DNA of 64,000 nt from Arthrobacter_E sp041360795 (GCF_041360795.1 NZ_JBFUPW010000003.1:434001-498000); one strand, 5' to 3'. Positions 1-9,082 are shown, counted from the stretch's first letter. The notes: generated from the letters alone by a model not told the origin. Translations and numbers: made by a program.

Positions 1-358
1 GAGCGAACGGCCGACGACGGCGGAGCTCCTGGGCATCCGCTCCCGTCCCCTGTCGATCGCGGTCTGGTTCGTCACCGGCGTCGTGAGCTCCTTCGCGATC
101 ATCCTGGTGGCGCCCTCCCAGGCGAACGACGCGACCAGCCTCGCGATGCTGATCGTGCCGGCCGCGGCGGCCGCCCTCCTGGGCGGTTTCCGTCGGCTGA
201 GCCTCGCGGTGGTGGGCGGCCTGGTACTGGGGATGCTCTCCGGCCTGGTCGCCCAGATCGACGGGGTGGCCTTCATCCGCAACTTCCTGCCGTTCCTGCT
301 CATCGTGATTCTGCTGCTGTGGACGCAGCGCAAGGAGGTGTGGGATGCAGCGCGTTGA
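1..358 (+). CDS. Branched-chain amino-acid-type ABC transporter permease, LivH family (3' part only)
   Basis: The frame is open from the left edge and stops at 356-358, so the N-terminal part lies outside the window. About 118 residues remain. They are strongly hydrophobic, with membrane segments near the edge (from about position 55) and at roughly positions 150-230 and 275-325, ending in a short basic tail. Identity rests mostly on context: it overlaps by 14 bp a fused LivM-LivG gene, which is followed by livF, the usual livHMGF order. It would be one of the two inner-membrane permeases of a HAAT-family importer. The periplasmic-type binding protein (LivK) is not in the window and presumably lies upstream. 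Confidence 0.8.
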   Translation, partial: SERPTTAELLGIRSRPLSIAVWFVTGVVSSFAIILVAPSQANDATSLAMLIVPAAAAALLGGFRRLSLAVVGGLVLGMLSGLVAQIDGVAFIRNFLPFLLIVILLLWTQRKEVWDAAR

Positions 359-2129
359 AACGTTCTCCTCCCGGCCCTGGTTCCGCCTGGGCTGGCCCGT
401 GCTGGTCGCCGCCGTGGCGATCGGCCTCGGCTCGGTGCTCAGCACCGCCCTGTCCGGGTACTTCGTGTTCCTGGGCGTCTCCGCGATCACCGCGGCGATC
501 GCGATCCTCGGTCTGGGCGTGGTCACCGGCTCGGCCGGCATGATCGCGCTGTGTCAGATGACCTTCGCCGCGATCGGGGCGTGGGCGGTCGCGGGTCTCA
601 ACCTGATCAACGCGCCCGGCGGCTTCATCGTCTGGCTCCTGGCCGGAGGGCTCGCCGCGGGTGTCGCAGGCGTCCTGGTGGGGCTCCCGGCGCTGCGTCT
701 GCGCGGTGTGAACCTCGCGGTCGTGACCCTGGGCTTCGCCGCGGCAGCGGACGTCACCCTGGTGCAGCTGCAGTTCCCGGGATCCGCGGACGGCGTGGCC
801 GTGGCGCGGCCCGAACTCTTCGCCACGGACCGGAAGTACTTCTTCTTCAGCGTGATCGTGCTGACCCTCTGCGCACTCGGGGTCTTCTTCCTGCAGCGCA
901 GCCGGATCGGTTCGAGCTGGAAGTCGGTGGCGTTCTCCGAGCGCGGCACGGCGTCCGCGGGCCAGAGCGTCCGCACGGCGAAGCTGACGGCGTTCGCCGT
1001 GAGCGCGGCCCTCGGCGGCATCTCGGGCGGGCTCCTGGCCGGTCAGGTGCAACTGCCCTTCGCCTCGAGCTTCACGCCCTTGCTGTCCCTGGCCCTGTAC
1101 ATCCTGGCGGTCATGTCCGGAGCGCACCTCATCGACATGGCGATCTTCGGAGGCATCATGTGGGTGGCGGTCCCGGAGCTGCTCAAACGGTGGGGCGTCC
1201 CGCAGGACTGGGGTTTCGTGATCTTCGGCCTGCTCGGCGTCCAGGCGCTGACCAGCGGTTCCACTCTCGGCGACGCCATCCGCGGCGCCCTGCGGCGCCG
1301 TCGTCGGGCGGCTCCGGAGCATGCCGTGCCGCAGCTCGCCGCCGCCGGTCCTGAGGAGGAAGCGGCGCCCGCCGCGCCGGCCCCCGTGCTCCAGGACGAC
1401 GCCGGACAGGAAGCCCGCGAGCCCGTCCTCGTGGTGGAAGGCCTGAGCGTGCGGTTCGGCGAGCTCAAGGCGCTGGACGGCGTGTCCTTCAGCCTGCCGG
1501 AGAAGGGCATCATGGGGCTGATCGGGCCGAACGGCGCGGGCAAGTCCACTTTCGTGGACGCCCTCAGCGGCTTCCTGCCCCGGCACGGCGGCACCGTGCT
1601 CCTGGACGGCGCCGATCTGGCGGGCCTGACGCCCACCGAGCGCGCGCGGCGGGGCCTGCGGCGCAGCTACCAGCAGGACCGGGTCCCGCCCGAGCTCACG
1701 GTCGAGGCGTATCTGCGGTTCGTGGCCAGAACGCGGCTCAGCCGGGAGGAGATCGACGGGACGCTGGTGTTCTTCGGCTGCCCGCCCGCCACGGAGCGGC
1801 TCTCCGGCGTCGACGTCGGCACTCGGCGTATCGTCGAAGTCGCGGCCGCGGTGCTCGCCCGGCCGCGGGTCCTGATCCTGGACGAACCCGCCGCCGGCCT
1901 CTCCCACGAGGAGCACCTGGCCCTGGCGCAACGCCTCAAGGCCATCCCGGAACGGTTCGGCGTGGCCCTCATCATCATCGAGCACGACCTGGACCTGGTC
2001 CGTTCCGTCTGCCCCTGGCTCACGGTGCTGGACTTCGGCAAGGTCATCGCCTCCGGCCGGCAGGCCGAGGTCATGGCGGATCCCGCCGTGCTCGCCGCTT
2101 ATCTCGGCACGACGGAGATGATCGCATGA
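345..2129 (+). CDS. Fused LivM permease - LivG ATPase of a branched-chain amino-acid-type ABC importer
   Basis: A 594-residue protein joining two subunits that are usually separate. Residues about 1-320 are a LivM-type permease with 8-9 hydrophobic segments. A basic, Ala/Pro/Glu-rich linker spans about 320-358, and about 360-594 form an ABC ATPase. The ATPase has Walker A GPNGAGKS near residue 395 and Walker B LILDEP. The segment where LSGGQ is expected reads LSGVDVGTRR, which is degenerate, as is common in LivG. The start at 345 is preceded by a near-perfect AAGGAGGT. The 3' end overlaps livF by 4 bp (ATGA). LivG-type ATPases pair with LivF, so the transporter would use this ATPase plus the downstream one. 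The substrate is unknown; the neighbouring amidohydrolase suggests an amide or amino-acid-like compound. Confidence 0.92.
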   Translation: MQRVETFSSRPWFRLGWPVLVAAVAIGLGSVLSTALSGYFVFLGVSAITAAIAILGLGVVTGSAGMIALCQMTFAAIGAWAVAGLNLINAPGGFIVWLLAGGLAAGVAGVLVGLPALRLRGVNLAVVTLGFAAAADVTLVQLQFPGSADGVAVARPELFATDRKYFFFSVIVLTLCALGVFFLQRSRIGSSWKSVAFSERGTASAGQSVRTAKLTAFAVSAALGGISGGLLAGQVQLPFASSFTPLLSLALYILAVMSGAHLIDMAIFGGIMWVAVPELLKRWGVPQDWGFVIFGLLGVQALTSGSTLGDAIRGALRRRRRAAPEHAVPQLAAAGPEEEAAPAAPAPVLQDDAGQEAREPVLVVEGLSVRFGELKALDGVSFSLPEKGIMGLIGPNGAGKSTFVDALSGFLPRHGGTVLLDGADLAGLTPTERARRGLRRSYQQDRVPPELTVEAYLRFVARTRLSREEIDGTLVFFGCPPATERLSGVDVGTRRIVEVAAAVLARPRVLILDEPAAGLSHEEHLALAQRLKAIPERFGVALIIIEHDLDLVRSVCPWLTVLDFGKVIASGRQAEVMADPAVLAAYLGTTEMIA

Positions 2130-2815
2130 CCACTCTCACCCTCGACGGCGTCGCGGTCAGCCGCGGCGCCGGCCCCGTGATCTCCGGGGTCAGTTTCACC
2201 GTGAAAGCCGGCGAGGTTCTGGCCCTGGTGGGTCCGAACGGCGCCGGGAAGACGAGCCTGATCGAATCCATCTCCGGGGTGGTCACGAACTCCGCCGGAT
2301 CGATCAGTCTCGGAGGCCAGCGGATCGACAAGCTCTCCCGGGTGCAGCGGGCGCGCCAGGGGATCGTGCACATCGAGCAAGGCCGGGCGGTGTTCCCTTC
2401 GCTCACCGTGCGGGAGAACCTCTCGCTGACGGCCCGCACCCCGCAGGCCCTCGCGGAGGCGCTCGAGAGCTTCCCGGAGCTGGAGAAGCGGATCGATTCC
2501 CCGAGCGGTCTCCTTTCCGGTGGCGAGCAGCAGATGGTGGTGCTCGCGCGGGCCTTCGCCGCGAAGCCGTCCTTCCTGCTCATCGACGAGATGTCCCTCG
2601 GCCTCGCGCCCGTGGTGTTCACCCGGCTCTTCCCGATCGTGGCGAAAATCGCGGCGACCGGTGTCGGCGTGGTGCTCGTGGAACAGTTCACCGAGCTGGC
2701 CCTGGGGCTCGCGGAACAGGCCGTCGTCGTCGCGGGCGGGGCCGTCAGCTACAGCGGGCCCGCCGCCCGTCTTCAGGACGATCCCGAGGTGCTGCACCGT
2801 GCGTACCTCGGCTGA
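2126..2815 (+). CDS. livF: ABC transporter ATP-binding protein, LivF family
   Basis: A 229-residue ATPase with Walker A GPNGAGKT at about residues 36-43, a canonical signature LSGGEQQM near 130 and Walker B FLLIDE near 150. It starts in an ATGA overlap with the LivM-LivG fusion, so the two are translationally coupled. Unlike the upstream ATPase domain its signature motif is intact. It would form a heterodimeric motor with that domain on the cytoplasmic face of the importer. Confidence 0.93.
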   Translation: MTTLTLDGVAVSRGAGPVISGVSFTVKAGEVLALVGPNGAGKTSLIESISGVVTNSAGSISLGGQRIDKLSRVQRARQGIVHIEQGRAVFPSLTVRENLSLTARTPQALAEALESFPELEKRIDSPSGLLSGGEQQMVVLARAFAAKPSFLLIDEMSLGLAPVVFTRLFPIVAKIAATGVGVVLVEQFTELALGLAEQAVVVAGGAVSYSGPAARLQDDPEVLHRAYLG

Positions 2816-2845
2816 CCCCTTCGACCCCCTTTCAGGAGGCTCCTC

Positions 2846-4474
2846 ATGACCGCAGATCTCGTCCTGCTCGGGACCATCCGGACCGCGGATCGCGCCCGGC
2901 CGCTCGCCGGGGCGCTCGCCGTCCGGGACGGGAGGATCGCCGCCGTCGGCACGCCCGAGGAGTTGCTGGCCGTCGCCGGACCCGACGCGGAGGTGCGGGA
3001 GCTGGGGAGCTCGGTGGTCTACCCGGGCTTCGTCGATGTGCACAACCATCACGCGCTCGCGGGGCGCGCGGAACTGTTCGAGCTCGTCCTGGAGCCCTCG
3101 CTGGGCCTCGAGGAGATCCTCGACCGCGTCCGCGAGAAGGCGGCCGGACTGCCGGAGGACGCGTGGATCGTCGGCGGCGTGATCGCCTCGACGCTGCTCA
3201 CCTCGCTCGCGACCACCGCCACCCGGCGCCGCCTCGACGAGGCCGCCGGTGGCCGGCCTGTGATGCTCGCCGAGGACTCCCGGCACAACCGCTGGGCCAG
3301 CAGCCGCGCGCTCGAACTCGCCGGAATCACCCCCGAAACCATTCCCGCGGAGGGTGAGACGCTGCTCGACCCGGTGGACGGCACCCCCAGCGGCGTGCTG
3401 CTGGAAGCCGCCGGGATCCCCGTGCAGGAGGCGTACGACGGCGCCGGGGGACTGAGTGCGGAGCAGCACCGGGCGGCCTCCCGCCGTGGCGTCGAGCTGC
3501 TGAACTCGTACGGCGTCACCGCGTTCCAGGACGCCGGCGCGTCCCTGCAGATCCTCGAGGCCCTCGCGGACCTGGACCGTGCCGGGGAGCTCAATGCATG
3601 GGCGGTGAGTTCGCTCCTGATCAACGACCCGATCTTCGGTTTCGACCCCGTCGGGGTGGAGCTCATCGAGCGCGGCGAGGAGTTCCGCACCGGGCACCAC
3701 CGCCCGGACTTCGTGAAGATCTTCCTCGACGGCGTGCCTCCGGCCCGTACGGCCGCGTTCCTGGAGCCCTACGTGCCGGATGCCGCCCATGGCGCGCACT
3801 TCCACGGTTCCACCACCATGACCGCGGAGGAGCTGCACGGCTGGCTGCGCGACGTCGCGGGCCGGGGTCTCGGCGCGAAGATCCACTGCACGGGGGACGG
3901 CTCCGCCCGGCTCGTGCTGGACGCCGCTGAGCGGCTCCGCGCGGAAGGCGTCGACCTGCCCCTGCAGATCGCCCACGGCCAGTTCCTCGCGCCCTCGGAC
4001 ATGCCGCGCCTCGCGGCCCTGGGCGTCTCGGCGGACATCTCGCCGTTTCTCTGGTTCCCGGGGGTCATCCCGATGGCCCTGTCGGAGGTCCTCGGGGAAC
4101 GCGCCGAGCACTCCCAGCCCAACCGGACGCTGCTGGACACGGGCGCCCTCGTGGCGGGCGGCTCGGACTGGCCGGTCAGCGAGTCCCCGAACCCGCTGGA
4201 GGGGATCCAGGGCCTCGTGACCCGCGCCGATCCGCTCGGACGCGCCCCCGGGGTGCTGTGGCCGGAGCAGGCGATCGAACCGGAGGAGGCGCTCGAGGTG
4301 TTCACGGTCAACGCGGCTCGCGCGATGGGCCTGGGGGACGAGACGGGCTCGCTCGAAGCGGGGAAGTCCGCGGACTTCGTCATCCTCGACGCGGACTTCG
4401 TGGTGGGTGACCCGGAACGGATCATCGACACCCAGGTCCAGGAGACCTGGTTCGCCGGGCGCCGCGTGTACTGA
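2846..4474 (+). CDS. Amidohydrolase family 3 (YtcJ-like metal-dependent hydrolase)
   Basis: A 542-residue protein of the YtcJ-like amidohydrolase branch. The metal-binding HNHH-type motif follows the first beta strand near residues 64-68 (VDVHNHHA), and the C-terminal part contains GGSDWPVS, typical of the family. It lies 30 bp after livF with a good ribosome site (AGGAGG), so it is probably in the same operon as the importer. Such enzymes hydrolyse amides, formamides or cyclic amides; the substrate cannot be read from sequence. A strong hairpin follows at 4490-4529. Confidence 0.88.
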   Translation: MTADLVLLGTIRTADRARPLAGALAVRDGRIAAVGTPEELLAVAGPDAEVRELGSSVVYPGFVDVHNHHALAGRAELFELVLEPSLGLEEILDRVREKAAGLPEDAWIVGGVIASTLLTSLATTATRRRLDEAAGGRPVMLAEDSRHNRWASSRALELAGITPETIPAEGETLLDPVDGTPSGVLLEAAGIPVQEAYDGAGGLSAEQHRAASRRGVELLNSYGVTAFQDAGASLQILEALADLDRAGELNAWAVSSLLINDPIFGFDPVGVELIERGEEFRTGHHRPDFVKIFLDGVPPARTAAFLEPYVPDAAHGAHFHGSTTMTAEELHGWLRDVAGRGLGAKIHCTGDGSARLVLDAAERLRAEGVDLPLQIAHGQFLAPSDMPRLAALGVSADISPFLWFPGVIPMALSEVLGERAEHSQPNRTLLDTGALVAGGSDWPVSESPNPLEGIQGLVTRADPLGRAPGVLWPEQAIEPEEALEVFTVNAARAMGLGDETGSLEAGKSADFVILDADFVVGDPERIIDTQVQETWFAGRRVY

Positions 4475-4489
4475 GACCAGGTGCACTGA

Positions 4490-4529
4490 GAAGGCCGGCG
4501 CACTTGAGGTGCCTTGTGCGCTGGCCTTC
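4490..4529 (+). terminator. Hairpin terminator after the amidohydrolase
   Basis: Two near-perfect arms (GAAGGCCGGCGCAC and GTGCGCTGGCCTTC) enclose a 12-nt loop 16 bp after the amidohydrolase stop. There is no long T tract, as is common in actinobacteria. It probably ends the liv-amidohydrolase operon. Confidence 0.65.
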
Positions 4530-4557
4530 AGGCGGCGCGCCGGCCGGGCCGGACGAG

Positions 4558-4592
4558 GGAAGGGCCGGGGATCGCGGATCCCCGGCCCTTCC
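4558..4592 (-). terminator. Hairpin terminator after the GMC oxidoreductase
   Basis: A GC-rich perfect palindrome (GGAAGGGCCGGGGATC, its complement and a 3-nt centre) lies 16 bp beyond the minus-strand oxidoreductase stop. It separates two convergent genes and could work in both directions. Confidence 0.7.
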
Positions 4593-4607
4593 TGTCGCGC
4601 TGTCGTC

Positions 4608-6101
4608 TCAGCCTTCCGGCTGCGCTTCCCGGAGCTCCTCCAGCAGCAGCGCCGCGCCGCGCTCGCCGATCATGACGGCCGGCGCGTTGGTGTTCCCGGT
4701 GGTGATGGTCGGCATGACCGAGGCGTCGATGACCCGCAGCCCGCTCACGCCGCGCACCCGGAGCCGGGCGTCCACCACGGCCTCGGAGTCCGACCCCATC
4801 CGGCACGTCCCCACCTGGTGGTGGTAGGTGACGGCGGTGCGGCGCACGTAGTCCTCCACCTCGTCGTCCGGGACGTCCGGGCCCGGATACAGCTCGACAG
4901 CGCCCCACTCCTCGGCGAGGGCCGCCTGCCGGCCGACCCTGCGCATCTGCCGGACCGAGGCGGGGAGGGAACGAACATCCTCCTGGTCCCGCAGCGCGCC
5001 GAGGTCGATCTCCAGCGGGTCGTCGAGGTCCGGCCCCGTGATGCGCAGGGCGCCCCGGCTGCGGGGGCGGACGATGCCCGCCATGAGGGAGAACCCGTGC
5101 TCGGCCGTGGCGGGGAGCTCTTCCGAGAACATCGGCACGGAGAAGTGGATGGGCTGTGTGTCCGGCTCCGGCAGGTCCGGCAGGCTCCGCCAGAAGGCGT
5201 GGGTCTGGGTGACCGAGACGCCCGGCTGCGGCGGCTCGACAGTGCGGGCCGTCGTCGTGAAGATGACCGGCGAGAGCAGGTGGTCATGGAGGTTGCGGCC
5301 GACCTGCGGTGAATCCACCACGACGTCGATGCCCAGCGCGTCCAGTTCCTCCGCCGGGCCGATGCCGGACCGGAGCAGGATCGCCGGGGACTCGAGGGCC
5401 CCGGCCGCGAGGACGACCGTGTCGGCACGCAGTTCGTGCTCGCCGTCGGCGTCCCGGTACTTCACGCCCACCGCTCGCCCGTCCTCGACCAGGACCGAGT
5501 GGACGTGGGCTCCCGTGCGGATGTCGACGGCGTCGCGCACCGGCTTCAGGTACGCCATCCAGGTGTTGACCCGGCGGCCGTCGCGAGCGGTGATCTGCTC
5601 CTGCGATGCGCCGTCGAGGGTGCCCGCGTTGTAATCCGGATTCCGGGGCACTCCCTCCTGGCCGTAGGCGGCGAGGATGCTCTCCTGGATGGGCGTGAGC
5701 GGGTAGTCGTCGGTGACGGGCAGGAGGTCGTTCTCGATCGCCTCGTAGACCGGGCGGACCGCGTCCCAGCCCCAGCCGGTGCAGCCCGCGGCCTCCCAGC
5801 CGTCGTAGTCGCTCGGCGCGCAGCGCACCCAGATCATGGCGTTCAACGCGTGTGAACCGCCCAGCACCTTGCCTCGCGGGAGGTGCAGCCGGCGACCGGC
5901 CGCGTGCTCCTGCGACACCGTGTGCCGGTCCCAGTCCTCGGGGCCGTGCCACAGTTCGCCGGCGCGGGAGGGGTCGTGGATCGCCGGGTTGAGGTCCTCC
6001 CCGCCGGCTTCCAGCAGCGTGGTGACGACGCCGGCGTCGTGCAGTCTGCGGGCGACAACGGCGCCTGCCGAGCCGCCGCCCACGACGATCGCACTGCTCA
6101 T
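4608..6101 (-). CDS. GMC family oxidoreductase (choline dehydrogenase-like, FAD-dependent)
   Basis: A 497-residue flavoprotein. The N-terminus carries the FAD-binding GGGSAG motif (residues about 7-12). The C-terminus has the GMC active-site pair: HHQVGTCRMG near residue 425 and GNTNAP near 468. The family oxidises primary alcohols such as choline, sugars or aryl alcohols. I chose the ATG at 6101 because GGGAGGGG lies just upstream and the Rossmann motif begins almost at once; an in-frame start at 6140 would add 13 residues. The gene converges on the amidohydrolase. No betaine-aldehyde dehydrogenase neighbour supports choline as the substrate. Confidence 0.9.
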   Translation of the reverse strand: MSSAIVVGGGSAGAVVARRLHDAGVVTTLLEAGGEDLNPAIHDPSRAGELWHGPEDWDRHTVSQEHAAGRRLHLPRGKVLGGSHALNAMIWVRCAPSDYDGWEAAGCTGWGWDAVRPVYEAIENDLLPVTDDYPLTPIQESILAAYGQEGVPRNPDYNAGTLDGASQEQITARDGRRVNTWMAYLKPVRDAVDIRTGAHVHSVLVEDGRAVGVKYRDADGEHELRADTVVLAAGALESPAILLRSGIGPAEELDALGIDVVVDSPQVGRNLHDHLLSPVIFTTTARTVEPPQPGVSVTQTHAFWRSLPDLPEPDTQPIHFSVPMFSEELPATAEHGFSLMAGIVRPRSRGALRITGPDLDDPLEIDLGALRDQEDVRSLPASVRQMRRVGRQAALAEEWGAVELYPGPDVPDDEVEDYVRRTAVTYHHQVGTCRMGSDSEAVVDARLRVRGVSGLRVIDASVMPTITTGNTNAPAVMIGERGAALLLEELREAQPEG

Positions 6102-6317
6102 CTCAGCCCCTCCCGTGAGGGGCCGGGGCCCGGTGGGCACGGGTGGGTTGGGACTGGGACATCATCGGCCTCCTTGCGTCGCTTCCATGCCGCCACGCGG
6201 CGTGCTCCCATTCTGTTCCGAGGACAGGGGCGGCGGCTTTGACGGTCCGTGCACAGCACCGTGCGGGGCGTGAACGATCCGGGAAGGACGGCGGCCAGGA
6301 GGCGGGCCGCGTGCGGC

Positions 6318-7430
6318 TCAGCTCTCGGGGTGCACGGTCCGGTAGCGCTCGATCTGCTTGAGCCGGCGGCCCAGTGAATCGCGGCGCGGATGCGGTGTGA
6401 CGTCGGGAGCCTCGCCCGTCAGCTCGACGTGCTCCTGGCCGTATTTCCAGAGCAGGAGGTCGTCCAGAAGGCGGTCGGGGCCGGGGGAATACCGGTGGTC
6501 CAGGGCGTCGCGGACCAGACGGATCCGCTCGGCGCTCAGGAGCTCCGCCATTTCAATGGTGCGCGTGAGCCCGTGCGCGGCCAGCAGTTCCGCGGCCCAG
6601 CCCCAGTCGTCGTCGACCTTGCGGTCCACATGGGGAAGGAGGGTCTGCCAGACGCGCCGCACCTGATCCGGGGTGAGAGGGATGGAGCCGTTGCCGTCCT
6701 CGTCCCAGTAGCTCCGGACCTCCTGGTAGCTCTCCTGCAGGTCGGCGAAGGCGCCCTCGACGGTCTCCAGCATGGCCGCCGTCGCGGTGAACTGACGGTC
6801 GAACTGCGGGGTCCAGGCGCGCGGGTCGTCCGCCTTGAAGCGGATGTCGTGCTCGATCTCGCTCCAGGCGTGCGCGAACACCGTGCGGATCTGGCATTCG
6901 AAGAAGTAGCTGCCGTTCGGCGGGATGTCCGGGTTGAAGAGCTTCTGGTATTCCCGGACCACGTCGTTCTGGATGGTGCGCAGAATGAGGTGACGGCTGG
7001 AGTAGCCGTAGGTGCCGGACTCGATGGACCCGATGTCCTTCTCGCGGTCGCCGCGGCAGTCGAAGAGCTGTCGCTGCTTCTTGATGACATTGGCCACCGT
7101 GGCGTTCTCCGCCGGGAGCTTGGTGATCACGCGGATGCCGACCATGTCGTTGAGGGTGCGGAAGGGATCCGGGAACTTGAGGACCGGCCGGCCTCCCGGT
7201 TCCAGGGGCGCCTCCAGGCGGGAGATCTTCTCCTGGAACGATTCGACGGTCTTGGTGCGGCCCGTGACGAACAGCGGCGTGACTTCGGAGGCCTTCAGGA
7301 TGCCGCGCAGGGTCAGCAGGACGTTCTGGGTGACGAGTTTCAGGGACGGGCGGACCTTCCGGTACAGCTCCACGTGCTCGGCGACCAGCGCGCGCTGGTC
7401 ATCGTCCAGACGATCCCAATTGCTTGCCAT
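6318..7430 (-). CDS. RelA/SpoT-domain protein (putative small alarmone synthetase with C-terminal extension)
   Basis: About 370 residues. The first two thirds form a RelA/SpoT nucleotidyltransferase-like domain: a basic segment, an FPDPFRTLNDMVGIRVIT strand, and ECQIRT followed by AWSEIEHD near residues 178-192, matching the synthetase motif. There is no HD hydrolase domain N-terminal to it and no TGS or ACT domain, so it would make rather than degrade (p)ppGpp-like nucleotides. The last ~130 residues are a mostly alpha-helical extension that I do not recognise. The ATG at 7430 is used; a GTG at 7463 would add 11 residues. Neither start has a strong ribosome site. Confidence 0.8.
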   Translation of the reverse strand: MASNWDRLDDDQRALVAEHVELYRKVRPSLKLVTQNVLLTLRGILKASEVTPLFVTGRTKTVESFQEKISRLEAPLEPGGRPVLKFPDPFRTLNDMVGIRVITKLPAENATVANVIKKQRQLFDCRGDREKDIGSIESGTYGYSSRHLILRTIQNDVVREYQKLFNPDIPPNGSYFFECQIRTVFAHAWSEIEHDIRFKADDPRAWTPQFDRQFTATAAMLETVEGAFADLQESYQEVRSYWDEDGNGSIPLTPDQVRRVWQTLLPHVDRKVDDDWGWAAELLAAHGLTRTIEMAELLSAERIRLVRDALDHRYSPGPDRLLDDLLLWKYGQEHVELTGEAPDVTPHPRRDSLGRRLKQIERYRTVHPES

Positions 7431-7504
7431 GCCGCCCAGCGTACTAGGCGGCGTGCCCGGCACACGTCATGCAGCGGCCCGGAACGGCCGGGCACTTCCA
7501 GCGC

Positions 7505-7518
7505 TTAGCACGTGTTAG
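7505..7518. promoter_or_regulatory. CACGTG-centred palindrome in front of the sugar kinase
   Basis: TTAGCACGTGTTAG is a near-palindrome ending 5 bp before the kinase ATG at 7524. Its size and CG centre fit a LacI-family operator. There is no ribosome site between it and the start, so the message may be leaderless. Confidence 0.4.
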
Positions 7519-7523
7519 TTACG

Positions 7524-8462
7524 ATGAGCCCCATGCTCACTGTCATTGGCGAAGCCCTCGTGGACGTGGTCCACAGCAAGTCCGGAACCTCGGCGCATGT
7601 GGGCGGCAGCCCCCTCAACGTGGCCGTCGGCCTCGCGCGCCTGGATCACCCGGTCCAGTTCATCGGACGCTACGGCCAGGACGAGTTCGGTGACGCCATC
7701 GCCGTCCACCTGCGGGACTCCTCCGTCATGGTGCCGCTGCCGCCGGATGCGCTGCCGTCCAGCGTCGCCAAGGCCACCCTCGACGACGACGGCGCGGCCA
7801 GCTACGAGTTCGACCTCGTCTGGGAGCTCCCCGGCCTCGCCGACCGGCTTCCGGTCATCCTGCAGGGCAGCACTCTCCTTCACACCGGCTCCATCGCCAC
7901 CGTGCTCGCGCCCGGCGCCGCGGATGTCCTGGCCGCCGTCGAATTCGCTCATCCGAACGTGACCATCAGCTTCGACCCCAACTGCAGGCCGAGCCTGACC
8001 ACCGACGTGGACGCCGTCCGCGAGCAGGTGGAACGGTTCGTGCGGCTCGCCGACGTCGTCAAGGCGTCGGATGAGGACCTCGAGTGGCTCTACCCCGGTG
8101 TGGACGTCCAGGAGTCGGCCCGCCGCTGGCTGGCCCTGGGTGGCGAGAACGGCCCGGCTTTCGTCGTCGTGACGCGCGGCGCCGACGGCCCGTGGGGCGT
8201 CGCCGCGTCCGGCGAGACCGAGGTCCCGGCGCCGACGGTCACCGTCGCCGATACCGTGGGCGCCGGTGACTCGTTCATGGCGGCCCTGCTGTCCGGCGTG
8301 GTGGATGCCGGATACGACGGCGTGCTGAACCGTGAGCGTCTGCGCCGCGTGAGCGTCGAGGAACTGCGCTCCTTCCTGGCTTACGCGGCCCGCGCCGCGG
8401 CCATCACGGTGTCCCGCGCGGGCGCCAACCCTCCGGGCCGGGAGGAACTCGCCGGGCATTGA
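7524..8462 (+). CDS. PfkB-family carbohydrate kinase (fructokinase-like)
   Basis: A ribokinase/PfkB-fold sugar kinase of about 312 residues. The N-terminus has GGSPLNVAVGLARL and an early GRYGQDEFG segment. The C-terminal signature DTVGAGDSF contains the catalytic Asp near residue 248. It phosphorylates a hexose or nucleoside with ATP; fructokinase is the closest guess. In-frame starts exist at 7512 (GTG), 7524 and 7533 (ATG). None has a ribosome site, so translation is likely leaderless. It is divergent from the RelA/SpoT gene. A link to the N-glycan genes downstream is possible but not shown. Confidence 0.88.
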   Translation: MSPMLTVIGEALVDVVHSKSGTSAHVGGSPLNVAVGLARLDHPVQFIGRYGQDEFGDAIAVHLRDSSVMVPLPPDALPSSVAKATLDDDGAASYEFDLVWELPGLADRLPVILQGSTLLHTGSIATVLAPGAADVLAAVEFAHPNVTISFDPNCRPSLTTDVDAVREQVERFVRLADVVKASDEDLEWLYPGVDVQESARRWLALGGENGPAFVVVTRGADGPWGVAASGETEVPAPTVTVADTVGAGDSFMAALLSGVVDAGYDGVLNRERLRRVSVEELRSFLAYAARAAAITVSRAGANPPGREELAGH

Positions 8463-8551
8463 GCCCCGCGCGCTGCGCCCGGCAGCCGGGCCCCTGGCCG
8501 GCCGGGGCCTGTCGTAGGCTGGTGACCACACACTGACAAAGGAGCCGGACC

Positions 8552-9082
8552 ATGTCCTTCGATCCCTATGCAGCCCTTCCCGCCGTCGCGGCGTTCCAGG
8601 TGACCAGCACCGATGTGGAGAACGGAGCGGTGTTCGCGCAGCCCCAGGTGAGCGGGGTGTTCGGCGCCGGTGGCGAGGACGTCTCGCCGCAGCTGAGCTG
8701 GGAAGGCGCTCCCGCAGGGACCCGCAGCTACGCCGTCACCGTCTTCGACCCGGACGCTCCGACTGCCAGCGGTTTCTGGCACTGGGCCGTGCTGAACATC
8801 CCGGCGGATGTCACGAGTCTGCCCTCCGGAGCCGGGTCGCCGGATAGCGCGCTGCTGCCCGAAGGCGCCGTCCAGCTGCGGAATGACGCCGGATTCGCGG
8901 GCTACGTCGGCGCGGCTCCGCCCCAGGGTCACGGCCCGCACCGTTACTTCGTGGTCGTTCACGCCGTCGACGTGCCCGTCCTGGACGTGCCGCTGGACGC
9001 CTCCCCGGGCCTGCTCGGGTTCAACCTCTTCAGCCACTCGATCGGCCGGGCCACCCTCGTGGCCGGCTACGAACGCCCGTGA
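8552..9082 (+). CDS. YbhB/YbcL family PEBP-like protein
   Basis: A 176-residue phosphatidylethanolamine-binding-protein fold (Raf-kinase-inhibitor-like). It carries the two conserved ligand-site stretches, DPDAP followed by HWAVLNIP near residues 68-87, and GPHRYFVVVHAVD near 128-140. The AAGGAG at 8539-8544 supports the start. There is no signal peptide, so it is cytoplasmic. The molecular role of bacterial YbhB proteins is unsettled. Its stop overlaps the start of the HAD gene. Confidence 0.9.
   Translation: MSFDPYAALPAVAAFQVTSTDVENGAVFAQPQVSGVFGAGGEDVSPQLSWEGAPAGTRSYAVTVFDPDAPTASGFWHWAVLNIPADVTSLPSGAGSPDSALLPEGAVQLRNDAGFAGYVGAAPPQGHGPHRYFVVVHAVDVPVLDVPLDASPGLLGFNLFSHSIGRATLVAGYERP

Noticed and set aside
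2099..4486. A 795-codon open frame antisense to livF and the amidohydrolase
   Set aside because: Same reasons: no start signal, no motif, and full overlap with convincing genes on the other strand.
7524..8462. PfkB kinase as a member of the LacI mannose regulon
   Set aside because: Its upstream palindrome is centred on CACGTG and does not resemble GACTATAACGGTTTAGTC, so a shared regulator is not supported.
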